Shown: positions 16,949 to 25,142 of the stretch, piece after piece
Layout: every line of letters begins with the position of its first letter
How positions within the stretch are numbered: the stretch's first letter is position 1
NCBI GenBank assembly: GCA_016288655.1
Contig: JAEEKX010000028.1
Location: 1 to 44,254 of the forward strand
Source of the DNA: Bacteroidales bacterium
GTDB taxonomy: Bacteria > Bacteroidota > Bacteroidia > Bacteroidales > WCHB1-69
Reading direction: 5' to 3'
DNA: 44,254 nt
Notes under the pieces: generated by a model
Database searches by the model: none
Seen by the model: the letters and a program-made list of their open reading frames with translations, nothing else
What the model was told of the DNA's origin: nothing
Position numbers and translations under genes: made by a program

Positions 16949-16968
16949 TTTGGCGCAAATTTGGCGCA
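16949..16968. promoter_or_regulatory. Two direct repeats TTTGGCGCA upstream of the integrase gene
   Basis: TTTGGCGCA occurs at 16949-16957 and 16960-16968, 11 bases apart, about one helical turn, so both face the same side of the DNA. They lie 60-80 bases upstream of the integrase start and 60-80 bases from the tRNA-Met 3' end, a fitting place for integrase arm-type sites or for a regulator of int. Confidence 0.4.
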
Positions 16969-16981
16969 GCAAGTTCGGACA

Positions 16982-17018
16982 AAAGAGCCGGAACCCTTGA
17001 TTCATGGGGGTTCCGGCT
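16982..17018 (-). terminator. Intrinsic terminator downstream of tRNA-Met
   Basis: AGCCGGAACCC (16986-16996) pairs perfectly with GGGTTCCGGCT (17008-17018) around an 11-base loop. Read on the minus strand, the direction of the tRNA gene, the stem is followed by CTTTT (16982-16985). It would end the tRNA transcript before the integrase gene. Confidence 0.65.
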
Positions 17019-17026
17019 ACTTTCTG

Positions 17027-17100
17027 TGGCGGGATCGAGAGTTGAACTCGAGACCTCCGGGTTATGAATCCGACGCTCTAACCAACTGAGCTACCCCGCC
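17027..17100 (-). tRNA. tRNA-Met (CAT), elongator type; probable prophage attachment site
   Basis: The minus strand folds as a complete cloverleaf: a GGCGGGG acceptor arm pairs with TCCCGCC, and the anticodon loop TTCATAA holds CAT. A is the discriminator, and CCA is not encoded. The first acceptor pair G-C argues for elongator rather than initiator tRNA, which usually lacks that pair; tRNA-Ile with a modified CAT anticodon cannot be fully excluded. The 3' end faces the prophage and its integrase, so the phage has probably entered at this end and kept the gene whole. Confidence 0.93.
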
Positions 17101-17114
17101 TCTTTTTGAGTTTG

Positions 17115-17122
17115 CAAAAATA
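17115..17122 (-). promoter_or_regulatory. -7 box of the tRNA-Met promoter
   Basis: The minus strand reads TATTTTTG, an exact match to TAnnTTTG, ending 15 bases upstream of the tRNA 5' end. The expected start of transcription is a few bases before the mature tRNA. No clear TTTG -33 box is seen. Confidence 0.55.
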
Positions 17123-17308
17123 ATACTTTTTTCCATTCCATGCCACATCCCAGCAAAAATATTTTACAAAAATATAAGTTGTTATAAATAAGACAAATAC
17201 GAAAGCACATCTACTTTCTCACATTTCCTTTCCCGCCCCCGTGCCCCCCAATCCCGGCATTTTACTCAAAAAACAATACTATTTTAACGCATTTAACGTT
17301 ATATTCTC

Positions 17309-19327
17309 GTGAAAAGATTCATGCTGTGGCTCGGTCTATTGGCTTGCGGCGCGGTGGTTCACGCCATCGAGCCGCCGCAATTGCATTGCCTCAGCGTCGA
17401 GGACAACGGCGATGTCACCCTCCATTGGACACCCGCTCCCGCCACCGCCGACTTCGCCTACTACCGCGTCTTCCACTCCCCCGACGGAGTCGTCTTCACC
17501 CAACTCGCCCAACTCAACGGCAACACCACCAACACCTACACCCACGCCGGCGCCGACGCGCTCAACAACCCGCGCTGCTACTACTACGTAAGCGCCTGCT
17601 CCGCAACCGCTTGCCTACCATCCGACACCCTCTGCACCCTCGAGTTCTACCTCACCAACCAAGCCAACGGCACCGCCGTGCTCAATTGGTCGCCCGCGCA
17701 CACGCCCGCCCTACCCTCCTGGGACAACCTGTACGAGATCCAACGAGAGTATCCCGCCGGCACCTGGACGTCCGTCGGCCACACCCCGCAACTCATCCAC
17801 CGCGACACCATCGACATCTGCGAGGCCACCCTCGGCTACCGCGTCCGCCTCGCCGACAACAGCGGCTGTACCAACGTCTCCCGTCCCCTGCGCGACATCT
17901 TCTCCGACATGAACGCCCCCGACATTCCGCAACTCGACAGCGTCAGCGTCAACTTCACGACATCCCGCATCCAAGTCGGCTGGGAACAGGCCTTCTCCCC
18001 TGACGTCTTCGCATACATTATATATCATAACGAAAACGGACTCTGGATCCCCGTCGATACCATTTACGGCATCGGCAACACCCAGTGGACCGACCCCGTC
18101 AACAGCTCCAGCGAAGTGCACCAGTACCGCGTGGCCGCCCTCGACAGTTGCATGAACTCCAGCGCCATGAGCGGTCCGCAACACAACATCCGCACCTTCG
18201 TCGATTTCGACCTCTGCCGCCGCGAGGCCTATCTGCGGTGGGAGAACTATGAGGAGATGCCCCTCGATGTGGAACGCTACCTCGTGCTCTACTCCGACAA
18301 CGGAGGACCGCTCACCCTCGCCGGCGAGACCGACGGTCAGACCCTCGCCTTCACCATTCCCGACCTCACCCCGCAGCACACCTACAACTGTGTAGTGCGC
18401 GCCGTCTCCTTCGGCGGCATCGTCACCGCCACTTCCACCAAGTGCACTTTCCTGTTCAACCAGGCCGACAACAACGACTTCGCTTACATCCGCTACGTCT
18501 CCGTGGTCGATAACCGCAACATCGAGGTCAAGGTATCCACGGGAAGCACCGTGAGTTTCTCGCGAGTCCACCTCTACCGCAGCATCGGCGACGACCAGCA
18601 CTTCACCCACATCGCATCCCTGCCCAACAACGGTACGGACACGTACATCTTCTTGGACGACAACGACTTGCGAGTTGATCGAGAATTGTACTACTACCAG
18701 GCCTCCATTGAGAACGAGTGCCAGGTGGAGACCATGCTGTCGAACATCTCGCACAACATCCTCATCACTGGCGCGCACGACAACGAAGCACGGCTCAACT
18801 CATTGACCTGGAACGACTACGACGGCTGGCAGGGCGGCGTACAAGGTTACCAACTGCACCGCAAGTGCGAAGCGGAGAGCGACTTCCACATCCTCGGCAC
18901 CTTCTTCTCCGGTACCACCGAAGATCCCGTGACCAACCTGCGCGAGATGGGCGAAAAGTTTTCCTATTTCGTTGTGGGCGAAGAGTTTCCTGACGAATAC
19001 GGATTCATGGAAGAGAGCGTCTCCAATACGGTGGTGGTGGAGCAGCGTCCTCTCACTTACATCCCCAACGCCTTCTGTCCGCGCATCGGTTGCATCAATC
19101 AGGTATTCAAGCCGGTACACTCCTACGTGTCGATGTCGAACTACCACATGTACATCTTCTCGCGTGAAGGCAAACAACTTTTCCACACCACCGATCCCAA
19201 TGAAGGGTGGGACGGCAAACTCAACGGCACGGTGCTGCCCGGTGCCTGCTACATTTACCGCATCACCTATACCTACGGCACCGATGGCGAGTTCGAAGCA
19301 GTCGGCACAGTCACATTGGTGCGGTAA
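17309..19327 (+). CDS. Secreted multi-FnIII protein with gliding-motility/CHU_C type C-terminal domain
   Basis: 672 residues from the GTG at 17309, which supplies the Lys-Arg of a signal peptide (MKRFMLWLGLLACGAVVHA); an ATG four codons later would lose it. About five fibronectin type III-like repeats follow, with the recurrent patterns VTLHWTPA, AVLNWSPA and IQVGWEQA at strand B and YRV or YYV at strand F. The last 85 residues (TYIPNAFCP to the C-terminus, with GWDGKLNG) form a CHU_C-type domain, the type B signal for export through T9SS to the cell surface. Repeats rich in paired Cys suggest an oxidised extracellular protein, perhaps an adhesin. The ligand is unknown. Confidence 0.8.
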   Translation: MKRFMLWLGLLACGAVVHAIEPPQLHCLSVEDNGDVTLHWTPAPATADFAYYRVFHSPDGVVFTQLAQLNGNTTNTYTHAGADALNNPRCYYYVSACSATACLPSDTLCTLEFYLTNQANGTAVLNWSPAHTPALPSWDNLYEIQREYPAGTWTSVGHTPQLIHRDTIDICEATLGYRVRLADNSGCTNVSRPLRDIFSDMNAPDIPQLDSVSVNFTTSRIQVGWEQAFSPDVFAYIIYHNENGLWIPVDTIYGIGNTQWTDPVNSSSEVHQYRVAALDSCMNSSAMSGPQHNIRTFVDFDLCRREAYLRWENYEEMPLDVERYLVLYSDNGGPLTLAGETDGQTLAFTIPDLTPQHTYNCVVRAVSFGGIVTATSTKCTFLFNQADNNDFAYIRYVSVVDNRNIEVKVSTGSTVSFSRVHLYRSIGDDQHFTHIASLPNNGTDTYIFLDDNDLRVDRELYYYQASIENECQVETMLSNISHNILITGAHDNEARLNSLTWNDYDGWQGGVQGYQLHRKCEAESDFHILGTFFSGTTEDPVTNLREMGEKFSYFVVGEEFPDEYGFMEESVSNTVVVEQRPLTYIPNAFCPRIGCINQVFKPVHSYVSMSNYHMYIFSREGKQLFHTTDPNEGWDGKLNGTVLPGACYIYRITYTYGTDGEFEAVGTVTLVR

Positions 19328-19372
19328 GGAAATTCCCTTTCCTCATTGACATCAAAACTTATACCTCGGCCA

Positions 19373-20110
19373 CTACTCTGCCAGTCGCTGCCGCTCCACC
19401 TCGAACAGCAGGATGCCGGTAGCGACGGAGACGTTGAGCGAGCGTATGGTGCCCACCATGGGGATGCGGACGGAGTCGTCGCATTTACGCAGGTAGTCCC
19501 ACGCGATGCCTTCGTACTCATTGCCCATGATGAGACAGAGTGGCTTCGTGAAGTCGCGCTCGTAATAAGTGTGTTCGGCCTTCTCGGTCACGCCGACCAC
19601 CTCGATGCCACTGTCCTTCAAGAAATCAATTACCTCCACAAGATTGGAATGCCGACAGATCGGCACTTTGTGGAGTGCGCCGGCGGAACTTTTCACGGCG
19701 TCCTCGTTAAGTTGCGCGGCGCCCTTGAGTGGCAGGATGACGGCATCCACGCCGGCGCACTCGGCCGACCGCACGATGGCGCCGATGTTGCGCACATCGG
19801 TGATCTTGTCCAGTATCAGCAGGAATGGCGTCTTACCCTGCTCATACAGGAAGGGCACGATCTCATAGATGTCGTTGTATTCGATGGCGGACATGAAGGC
19901 GACCACCCCCTGGTGGTTGCCCCGCACCATCCGGTTGAGTTTCTCCACGGGCACATATTGGAACGGGATGCCATGCGCGCGCACCTGAATGAAAAGGTCC
20001 TTGAACAGCGCGCCACCCAATCCTTTCTGGAACATCACCTTGTCGATGGTTTTCCCACTCTGAATGGCCTCCAACACCGGCCGCATCCCATAAATAATCG
20101 ATTCATCCAT
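19373..20110 (-). CDS. rlmB: 23S rRNA (guanosine-2'-O)-methyltransferase, TrmH/SpoU family
   Basis: 245 residues, the normal length. The N-terminal substrate-binding domain starts MDESIIYGMRPVLEAI. The SPOUT catalytic domain has all three SpoU motifs: motif 1 DVRNIGAIVRSAECAGVDA with the key Asn and Arg, motif 2 LIMGNEYEGI, and motif 3 VRIPMVGTIRSLNVSVAT. It methylates a guanosine of 23S rRNA (G2251 in E. coli numbering) using S-adenosylmethionine. The gene ends 45 bases from the convergent CHU_C gene and is the last of the leftward block; a 97-base gap separates it from the HU/SPOR gene. Confidence 0.9.
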   Translation of the reverse strand: MDESIIYGMRPVLEAIQSGKTIDKVMFQKGLGGALFKDLFIQVRAHGIPFQYVPVEKLNRMVRGNHQGVVAFMSAIEYNDIYEIVPFLYEQGKTPFLLILDKITDVRNIGAIVRSAECAGVDAVILPLKGAAQLNEDAVKSSAGALHKVPICRHSNLVEVIDFLKDSGIEVVGVTEKAEHTYYERDFTKPLCLIMGNEYEGIAWDYLRKCDDSVRIPMVGTIRSLNVSVATGILLFEVERQRLAE

Positions 20111-20207
20111 AATATTCTGATTTTCTGATCCATGGTCGTCGCATGCAACGCCTTTTTCCTAATTTCCAATCCCTATTCTCCATCTACTCCCCTGCTCCCT
20201 GCTACCT

Positions 20208-21647
20208 CTACTCCTTCTTCACCCACGCATGCTTGATTCCTGCCGCAAACACGTTGGCTTCCTCCTCGGTGTTGAAGACGCCGAGGCAGACGCGCTTGTG
20301 CCAGTCGCCTGGGGTGTCCAGGATGGTCGGGTTGTACTTCTGGAATCCGGCGGTACGGATATGCTTGAGGCAATCCGCATCGGAGCCGAAACTGCCGTGT
20401 ACGACGTAGAACTTGCCCATCTGGAAAGTTGTATGTCTGGGGTTGTTGAAATCGAAAGACGCAGGTTCGGAGACGGGTTCTGGCGCCACCTCGGGTGCGG
20501 GCTCCTCCTCCAACAAAGTATCAACGGCCGTCTCCTCTTCGGCAAGCGCCGGCTCTTCGACGGCAGGTACAGCGGGCTGTTGCGGCTCCGTAACGGGCTC
20601 AACGACCTGCTCTGTACCCGTAAGTTTCTGATAGCACTCTTTCACCTTGTCGCGGAAGATATAGCCGACGGCAGCCAGTCCGCCCAACAGCAACAAGACC
20701 AGAAGCAGCACCCATATCCAACGGTGCTTTTTCCTGGGCGCAGACACCTGTTCCGATTTCTGTTCTGATTCCGGCTCCGGCATTGGCTCCGGCTCGGAAA
20801 CGACCTCCGGCACAGGTTCCGGTTCCGGCTCCGGCATTGGCTCCGGCTCGGAAACGACCTCCGGCACAGGTTCCGGTTCGGGCTCCGGCATTGGCTCCGG
20901 CTCGGGAACAACTTCCGGCACGGGTTCCGGTTCGGGTTCCGGTTCGGGCTCCGGCATTGGCTCCGGCTCGGGAACAACTTCCGGCACAGGTGCTGGTTCG
21001 GGCTCCGGCATTGGCTCCGGCTCGGAAACGACCTCCGGCACAGGTTCCGGTTCGGGCTCCGGCATTGGCTCCGGCTCGGGAACAACTTCCGGCACAGGTT
21101 CTGGTTCGGGCTCCGGCATTGGCTCCGGCTCGGGGACAACCTCCGGTTCCGGCTCTGCTGTCGGTTCGGGTTCGGGAACGGGTATAGTTTCCAGTGCTGG
21201 CGCGACCACGGGCGCCTGTATCGACACGGCTTTTGGCTCCTCCAGCGGCTCCACCACCGGAATGGACGTCATTCCTTCAAACTCACGGTTGATCGCAGGG
21301 ATCCACTCGCTCTCAAAGGTGATGATTCCCTTTTTCTGCGAGAACGTGCCAAAATCCGGCACAACTACGGGGCGCTTTTTCTGCAAATCCTCCAGCAACT
21401 GCGAAGTCCATGCCTTGATCCTGTCGTCCGCCTCCACAATCTTCATCAACCCTTGGTTGGAAAGGAACAGCACAAAGTCAAAACCACTCCCGTCGGCGTT
21501 GACGTCCAACGAAACCTCATTATGCGGCGGCAGAATCCGCTCCTTCGTGACCTTGGCAGGATGAAACACCACCTGAAACAGTCCCAGCCCATTGATATAG
21601 GCCGACTTGTTTTCAGCAAGGTATTTTATTAAATTGCTTACTATCAT
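20208..21647 (-). CDS. HU-CCDC81 / Pro-Glu repeat / SPOR-domain membrane protein
   Basis: 479 residues. Residues 1-125 are two HU-CCDC81-like subdomains (signatures GLGLFQ and DFGTFS), a Bacteroidetes fusion partner of SPOR. Residues about 150-300 are a very acidic Pro-Glu linker of seven 18-residue units. A basic stretch (RKKHRW) and one membrane span ([21 protein letters not shown], in part) lie near 305-333. Residues about 400-479 are a SPOR domain ([12 protein letters not shown]...), which binds denuded glycan at division septa. Topology by positive-inside rule puts the HU part and repeat in the cytoplasm and SPOR in the periplasm. It overlaps kdsB by 4 bases. Confidence 0.82.
   Translation of the reverse strand: MIVSNLIKYLAENKSAYINGLGLFQVVFHPAKVTKERILPPHNEVSLDVNADGSGFDFVLFLSNQGLMKIVEADDRIKAWTSQLLEDLQKKRPVVVPDFGTFSQKKGIITFESEWIPAINREFEGMTSIPVVEPLEEPKAVSIQAPVVAPALETIPVPEPEPTAEPEPEVVPEPEPMPEPEPEPVPEVVPEPEPMPEPEPEPVPEVVSEPEPMPEPEPAPVPEVVPEPEPMPEPEPEPEPEPVPEVVPEPEPMPEPEPEPVPEVVSEPEPMPEPEPEPVPEVVSEPEPMPEPESEQKSEQVSAPRKKHRWIWVLLLVLLLLGGLAAVGYIFRDKVKECYQKLTGTEQVVEPVTEPQQPAVPAVEEPALAEEETAVDTLLEEEPAPEVAPEPVSEPASFDFNNPRHTTFQMGKFYVVHGSFGSDADCLKHIRTAGFQKYNPTILDTPGDWHKRVCLGVFNTEEEANVFAAGIKHAWVKKE
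20779..21150 (-). repeat. 54-bp tandem repeat encoding Pro-Glu units, seven copies
   Basis: The core GGCATTGGCTCCGGCTCG (plus strand) starts at 20779, 20833, 20887, 20953, 21007, 21061 and 21115. Spacing is 54 bases except once, where it is 66 because of an extra 12-base EPEP insertion. Each unit encodes 18 residues of the type [18 protein letters not shown]. All unit lengths are multiples of three, so copy-number change keeps the frame. Confidence 0.92.
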
Positions 21648-22384
21648 GATTTTATAAAAGTTTTCGCAAAGACTTCGGCACGAGTCAGATCCTCAGGCGT
21701 GTCGATGGAGATATTGTCGTAGGTGCAAGGACTGACGAAAATGTCGTAACCATTGTCGAGCCACCGCAACTGTTCCAACTGCTCCGCGTCCTCAAGGTCG
21801 GAAGCGGGCAGGGCGACGAGTTGTTGCAACACGTCGCAACGGTAGGCATAAATGCCGACATGACGGAAATGGTGCCGCGCGACCTGCGTGTTGCGATAGT
21901 ACGGGATGGGCGAACGGCTGAAATAGAGCGCGCGCCCCGAGCGGTCACACACCACCTTCACCATGTTGGGGTTGGCGGGCTCCTCCTCAGGCAGGAACTC
22001 CTTGGCCAACGTCGCAATCCTCACCTCCGGCCGACGGAACAACTCCGTCAACTGCCGGATGGCGTCGGGACTGATAAAGGGCTCATCGCCTTGGATATTA
22101 ACCACAATGTCAGCGGGTTGCAGATTCAAGGAGCGAGCCACCTCGGCACACCGCTCCGTACCGGAGCGGTGGGTGGAAGCGGTCATCACCACCTCGCCAT
22201 GAAATGCTTGCACCGCCGAAAAAATGCGGTCATCGTCGGTGGCCACAACCACCTGGTCGAGCGCCGACATCCTCGACCGCTCATAGACCCACTGCACCAT
22301 CGGCTTGCCCTGGATGAGCGCCAACGGCTTGCCCGGGAAGCGGGTCGAGGCATAGCGCGAAGGAATGACCCCTACAAACGCCAT
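21644..22384 (-). CDS. kdsB: 3-deoxy-manno-octulosonate cytidylyltransferase (CMP-KDO synthetase)
   Basis: 246 residues from the ATG at 22384 ([22 protein letters not shown]), the family's usual start and length; the frame is open 13 codons further, but those overlap the upstream kinase gene. Signature segments include the N-terminal nucleotide-binding loop [14 protein letters not shown] and [10 protein letters not shown] with its metal-binding Asp. It activates KDO with CTP for addition to lipid A. One base separates it from the kinase stop, and it overlaps the HU/SPOR gene by 4, so the three form an operon. kdsA is in this window at 30245. Confidence 0.93.
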   Translation of the reverse strand: MAFVGVIPSRYASTRFPGKPLALIQGKPMVQWVYERSRMSALDQVVVATDDDRIFSAVQAFHGEVVMTASTHRSGTERCAEVARSLNLQPADIVVNIQGDEPFISPDAIRQLTELFRRPEVRIATLAKEFLPEEEPANPNMVKVVCDRSGRALYFSRSPIPYYRNTQVARHHFRHVGIYAYRCDVLQQLVALPASDLEDAEQLEQLRWLDNGYDIFVSPCTYDNISIDTPEDLTRAEVFAKTFIKS

Positions 22385-22385
22385 C

Positions 22386-23012
22386 TTAATGCTTTTGGTC
22401 GAAAAGGCCGAACAACTCGCCATCGATCTTCTCGATCACCTTGCCGAAATCCTCGGGCTTTTCGGCAAACTTAATCGTATTCACGTCGATGATAAGCAGT
22501 TTCCCCAGTTTGTAATTGGCGATCCACTCCTCGTAACGCTCGTTCAAATGCTGCAGATAATCCAACCGGATGGTTTTCTCGTACTCACGACCGCGCTTCT
22601 GGATCTGCCCGACCAACGTGGTGGTGTCGGCGCGAAGGTAGATGAGTAGATCGGGCGCCTGCAGGAACTGCGCCATCAACTCGAACAACGAAGCATAGTT
22701 CTCGAAGTCGCGCGTGGCCATCAACTGCATGTCGTGCAGGTTGGGAGCGAAAATATAGGCATCCTCATAAATGGTTCTATCCTGAATGATGGTTTTCGTA
22801 TGCTTCCGAATATCAACAACTTGACGAAAACGATTGTTGAGAAAATAGACCTGCAGGTTGAACGACCAACGCTGCATGTCCTCATAATAACTGGCGAGAT
22901 AGGGATTGTTCTCCACACTCTCGTACATCGGCTCCCAGCCGTAATGTTTGGCCAACATGGTCGTCAGGGTCGTCTTGCCCGAACCGATGTTGCCTGCTAC
23001 CGCAATATGCAT
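22386..23012 (-). CDS. Deoxynucleoside kinase family protein (first of two)
   Basis: 208 residues from the ATG at 23012 (MHIAVAGNIGSGKTTL); the frame extends 11 codons upstream across the promoter, so this start is preferred. The P-loop is GNIGSGKT, and the DRTIYEDAYIFA segment is the catalytic/lid region of the dNK family (thymidine/deoxyadenosine/deoxyguanosine kinase type). RGREYEKTI is the Arg-rich lid. It phosphorylates deoxynucleosides for salvage; the substrate cannot be read from sequence. A -7 box TAATTTTG lies 31 bases upstream at 23043-23050. Confidence 0.87.
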   Translation of the reverse strand: MHIAVAGNIGSGKTTLTTMLAKHYGWEPMYESVENNPYLASYYEDMQRWSFNLQVYFLNNRFRQVVDIRKHTKTIIQDRTIYEDAYIFAPNLHDMQLMATRDFENYASLFELMAQFLQAPDLLIYLRADTTTLVGQIQKRGREYEKTIRLDYLQHLNERYEEWIANYKLGKLLIIDVNTIKFAEKPEDFGKVIEKIDGELFGLFDQKH

Positions 23013-23042
23013 AATGGATTGTTTTTGTAAAAGATTGAGCAG

Positions 23043-23050
23043 CAAAATTA
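23043..23050 (-). promoter_or_regulatory. -7 box of the dNK-kdsB-HU/SPOR operon
   Basis: The minus strand reads TAATTTTGCTGC, with TAATTTTG matching TAnnTTTG. It shares the downstream GCNGC with four other promoters in this window. The start of transcription should lie about 20-25 bases before the kinase ATG. Confidence 0.6.
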
Positions 23051-23169
23051 CAAAAACTTACCTTATAAATGAAGAAATGTGAATGTTTTGTTGATAAAAA
23101 ATTATCGACCTGAAACTCACAACGGAAGAATTATGAAAACCACAAAATAACAAACAGATTTTCAGATAG

Positions 23170-23547
23170 TTAAATCTCAGAAATCAATTGACGAATCTGC
23201 TGTTCATCCAACGAAAGTTGCTCCATCAAGGCCTCCACTGTGCCAAATTTTTGCTCAGTGCGAAGGTATTCAACGGCCTGAAACTCCAATTTCCTTCCAT
23301 AAAGATCTCCATGGAAGTCGAAGATGTGAATCTCCACGACCGGCTCTTCCAAACCGAGAGTGGGGCGGCTGCCGACATACATCATGGCGCCGAACAGTGT
23401 ACCATCGAAGCGGACTCGCGCTGCATAAACCCCTGTCTCAAAGTCGGTTGTAGGTGTAATAGCGAACAAATTCACCGTAGGATAGCCGAACTTGCGACCG
23501 TTGCCGTTGCCATGGCATACTGTTCCGCAATACCAAGTGCTATTCAT
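23170..23547 (-). CDS. Stand-alone riboflavin kinase (RFK domain without the FAD synthetase half)
   Basis: 125 residues from the ATG at 23547 (MNSTWYCGTVCHGNGNGRKFGYPTVNL, in part). The GxVxHGxGxGRKxGYPTVN motif is the ATP/riboflavin-binding signature of flavokinase; EIHIFDFHGDLYG carries the conserved catalytic-region Glu and strand. It should convert riboflavin and ATP to FMN. In most bacteria this domain is the C-terminal half of bifunctional RibF (about 310 residues); the N-terminal adenylyltransferase half is absent here, and the upstream sequence is rsmI. It overlaps the rsmI end by 8 bases, so the two are probably co-translated. Confidence 0.8.
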   Translation of the reverse strand: MNSTWYCGTVCHGNGNGRKFGYPTVNLFAITPTTDFETGVYAARVRFDGTLFGAMMYVGSRPTLGLEEPVVEIHIFDFHGDLYGRKLEFQAVEYLRTEQKFGTVEALMEQLSLDEQQIRQLISEI

Positions 23548-24247
23548 CGTCTTCGGGAAGTTCGGCAGGCGGATCGCTCTCGTCGGAAGCCCCGACGACC
23601 ACGACAATCTCGCCCTTCACGGTTTGACTTGAGAAATGGGTGATGGCCTCCCCTATCGTGCCACGGAAGTTCTCCTCATGAATCTTGGTCAACTCGCGGG
23701 CGACACAGATCTTCCGGTCGTTGCCGAAGATGGGGACCATCATCTGCAACGTTTTCAGCAACCGGTAGGGCGACTCGTAGAAGATGGCGGTTTCGTCGGC
23801 GGCGGACATGGTCTTGAGGCAGGTCTCCTTTCCCTTTTTGTGCGGCAAGAAACCGTAGAACTTGAAACTGCTGGCGGGCAGGGCGGAGTTGACCAACGCG
23901 GGCACCAAAGCCGTGGCGCCGGGCAGGCACTCCACCTCAATGCCATGTCGAACGCACTCACGCACAAGTAGATACCCCGGATCCGAGATGCAAGGTGTGC
24001 CGGCGTCGGAGGTCAGCGCCACCATCCCTGCCTGACGGATCTGAGCGACGATGTTGTCGAGTTGCCGATGTTCATTATGTATATGGTATGGATAGCACGG
24101 CTTCTCGATTTCGTAATGGCGGAGCAGATTCTTGGTGGTGCGGGTGTCCTCGCAAAGCAGAAAATCGGCCTCCCGCAGCACCCGAAGGGCGCGCAGGGTG
24201 ATGTCCTCCATGTTTCCGATGGGCGTGGGTACGACGACCAGTTTCAT
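23540..24247 (-). CDS. rsmI: 16S rRNA (cytidine1402-2'-O)-methyltransferase
   Basis: 235 residues, slightly shorter than the 270-290 common in other phyla but usual when the C-terminal extension is short. Family signatures: PTPIGNMEDITLRALRVL at the N-terminus, EDTRTTKNLL, SDAGTPCISDPG and the GFLPHKKG loop. It 2'-O-methylates C1402 in the decoding centre of 16S rRNA with S-adenosylmethionine. The C-terminus is acidic (DESDPPAELPEDDE). It starts 2 bases after the sigma factor stop and overlaps the riboflavin kinase gene, so the three are probably one transcript. Confidence 0.93.
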   Translation of the reverse strand: MKLVVVPTPIGNMEDITLRALRVLREADFLLCEDTRTTKNLLRHYEIEKPCYPYHIHNEHRQLDNIVAQIRQAGMVALTSDAGTPCISDPGYLLVRECVRHGIEVECLPGATALVPALVNSALPASSFKFYGFLPHKKGKETCLKTMSAADETAIFYESPYRLLKTLQMMVPIFGNDRKICVARELTKIHEENFRGTIGEAITHFSSQTVKGEIVVVVGASDESDPPAELPEDDE

Positions 24248-24249
24248 CG

Positions 24250-25110
24250 CTATAGATAAGATTGGAGTTTCTTGTGGTTGTCGGCGGTGCGGAGACGCTT
24301 GATGGCACGCTCCTTGATCTGACGCACGCGCTCCCGCGACAGGTCGGTACAGGCGCTGATCTCATCGAGGGTGTATTCGCGCTTGGCATGGAAACCGAAG
24401 TACAAACTCAGCACTTCACGCTCTGTTTCAGGAAGTTCCGCCAGCACATCGTCCAACTCCACACAAAGCGATTCCGACATGAGCGAATCGTCGGTGGCGG
24501 GGGTGTCGTCGGTCACGAAGGTGTCGATGAACTTGGTCTCGTCGTCGGAGGCGACGGGGGCGTCGATGGAGACGTGGAAGCCGTTCTGACGGAGCAGGTC
24601 GGCGACCTTGTCGGCGGGCAGATCGACGGCCTCGGCGATCTCATCCACCGAAGGCGCACGCTGGAGTTCCTGTTCCAGGCGGGACATCTCCTTACGGATT
24701 TTGGCGATGGTGCCCACTTGGTTGAGGGGCAGGCGCACCACGCGCGACTGTTCGGCGATGGCGGTGAGGATGGCCTGACGGATCCACCACACGGCGTAGG
24801 AGATGAACTTGAACCCGCGGGTCTCGTCGAACCTGCGGGCGGCACGCACCAGTCCCATGTTGCCCTCGTTGATGAGGTCGGGCAGGCTAATTCCCTGATT
24901 CTGATACTTTTTGGCTATGGAGACAACAAATCGCAAGTTCGCAGTGACCAACTTGTCAAGGGCCGCTTCATCACCATTCCGAATCCTCCGCGCCAACTCG
25001 ACCTCCTCATCGGCGGTGATAAGCGGGACTTTCGCGATGTCGGACAGAAATCTGTCCAACGAGGCGGAGTCGCGGTTGGTGATGGAACTTGAAATTTTGA
25101 TTTGACGCAT
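24250..25110 (-). CDS. rpoD: Primary RNA polymerase sigma factor, Bacteroidetes RpoD type
   Basis: 286 residues ([13 protein letters not shown]...; one more Met is possible at 25113). The N-terminus MRQxKI-SITNR is characteristic of the short primary sigma of Bacteroidetes, which lacks region 1.1. Region 1.2 ([16 protein letters not shown]), region 2 ([25 protein letters not shown]), region 3 and region 4 ([18 protein letters not shown], the -33 reading helix) are complete. It directs housekeeping transcription from TAnnTTTG-type promoters, of which several are seen in this window. It lies 30 bases after the HtrA-like protease gene. Confidence 0.93.
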   Translation of the reverse strand: MRQIKISSSITNRDSASLDRFLSDIAKVPLITADEEVELARRIRNGDEAALDKLVTANLRFVVSIAKKYQNQGISLPDLINEGNMGLVRAARRFDETRGFKFISYAVWWIRQAILTAIAEQSRVVRLPLNQVGTIAKIRKEMSRLEQELQRAPSVDEIAEAVDLPADKVADLLRQNGFHVSIDAPVASDDETKFIDTFVTDDTPATDDSLMSESLCVELDDVLAELPETEREVLSLYFGFHAKREYTLDEISACTDLSRERVRQIKERAIKRLRTADNHKKLQSYL

Positions 25111-25142
25111 CATAATGGTATGGTTTTAATATGATTAAATGG

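Larger units (their letters stand above)
1..17027. mobile_element. Prophage, right-hand part (tail, lysis, integrase); left end outside the window
   Basis: A continuous run of rightward, mostly overlapping phage genes (fibres, lysis, tape measure, tail tip) is closed by a leftward tyrosine integrase next to a tRNA-Met gene. This is the usual right end of a prophage inserted in a tRNA 3' end. No capsid, portal, terminase or repressor gene is present, so those must lie to the left. The tape measure protein of 1331 residues indicates a long-tailed phage. Base composition changes sharply inside it: genes at 580-3138 and the stretch 6664-7200 are AT-rich, while 4360-6663 is GC-rich with many C-ending codons, which suggests mosaic assembly. 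Whether it is active cannot be judged from this part. Confidence 0.9.

Noticed and set aside
17711-18778. Minus-strand frame of 355 codons under the FnIII/CHU_C gene
   Set aside because: It is a shadow of strongly biased codons on the plus strand; low-complexity Val/Gly/Asp, no start signals.
20783-21187. Plus-strand frame of Pro/Ala repeats opposite the Pro-Glu array
   Set aside because: The 54-bp repeat keeps several frames open; the minus-strand protein has real flanking domains.
24262-25092. Plus-strand frame of 276 codons opposite rpoD
   Set aside because: It is antisense to a clearly conserved sigma factor; no family likeness.
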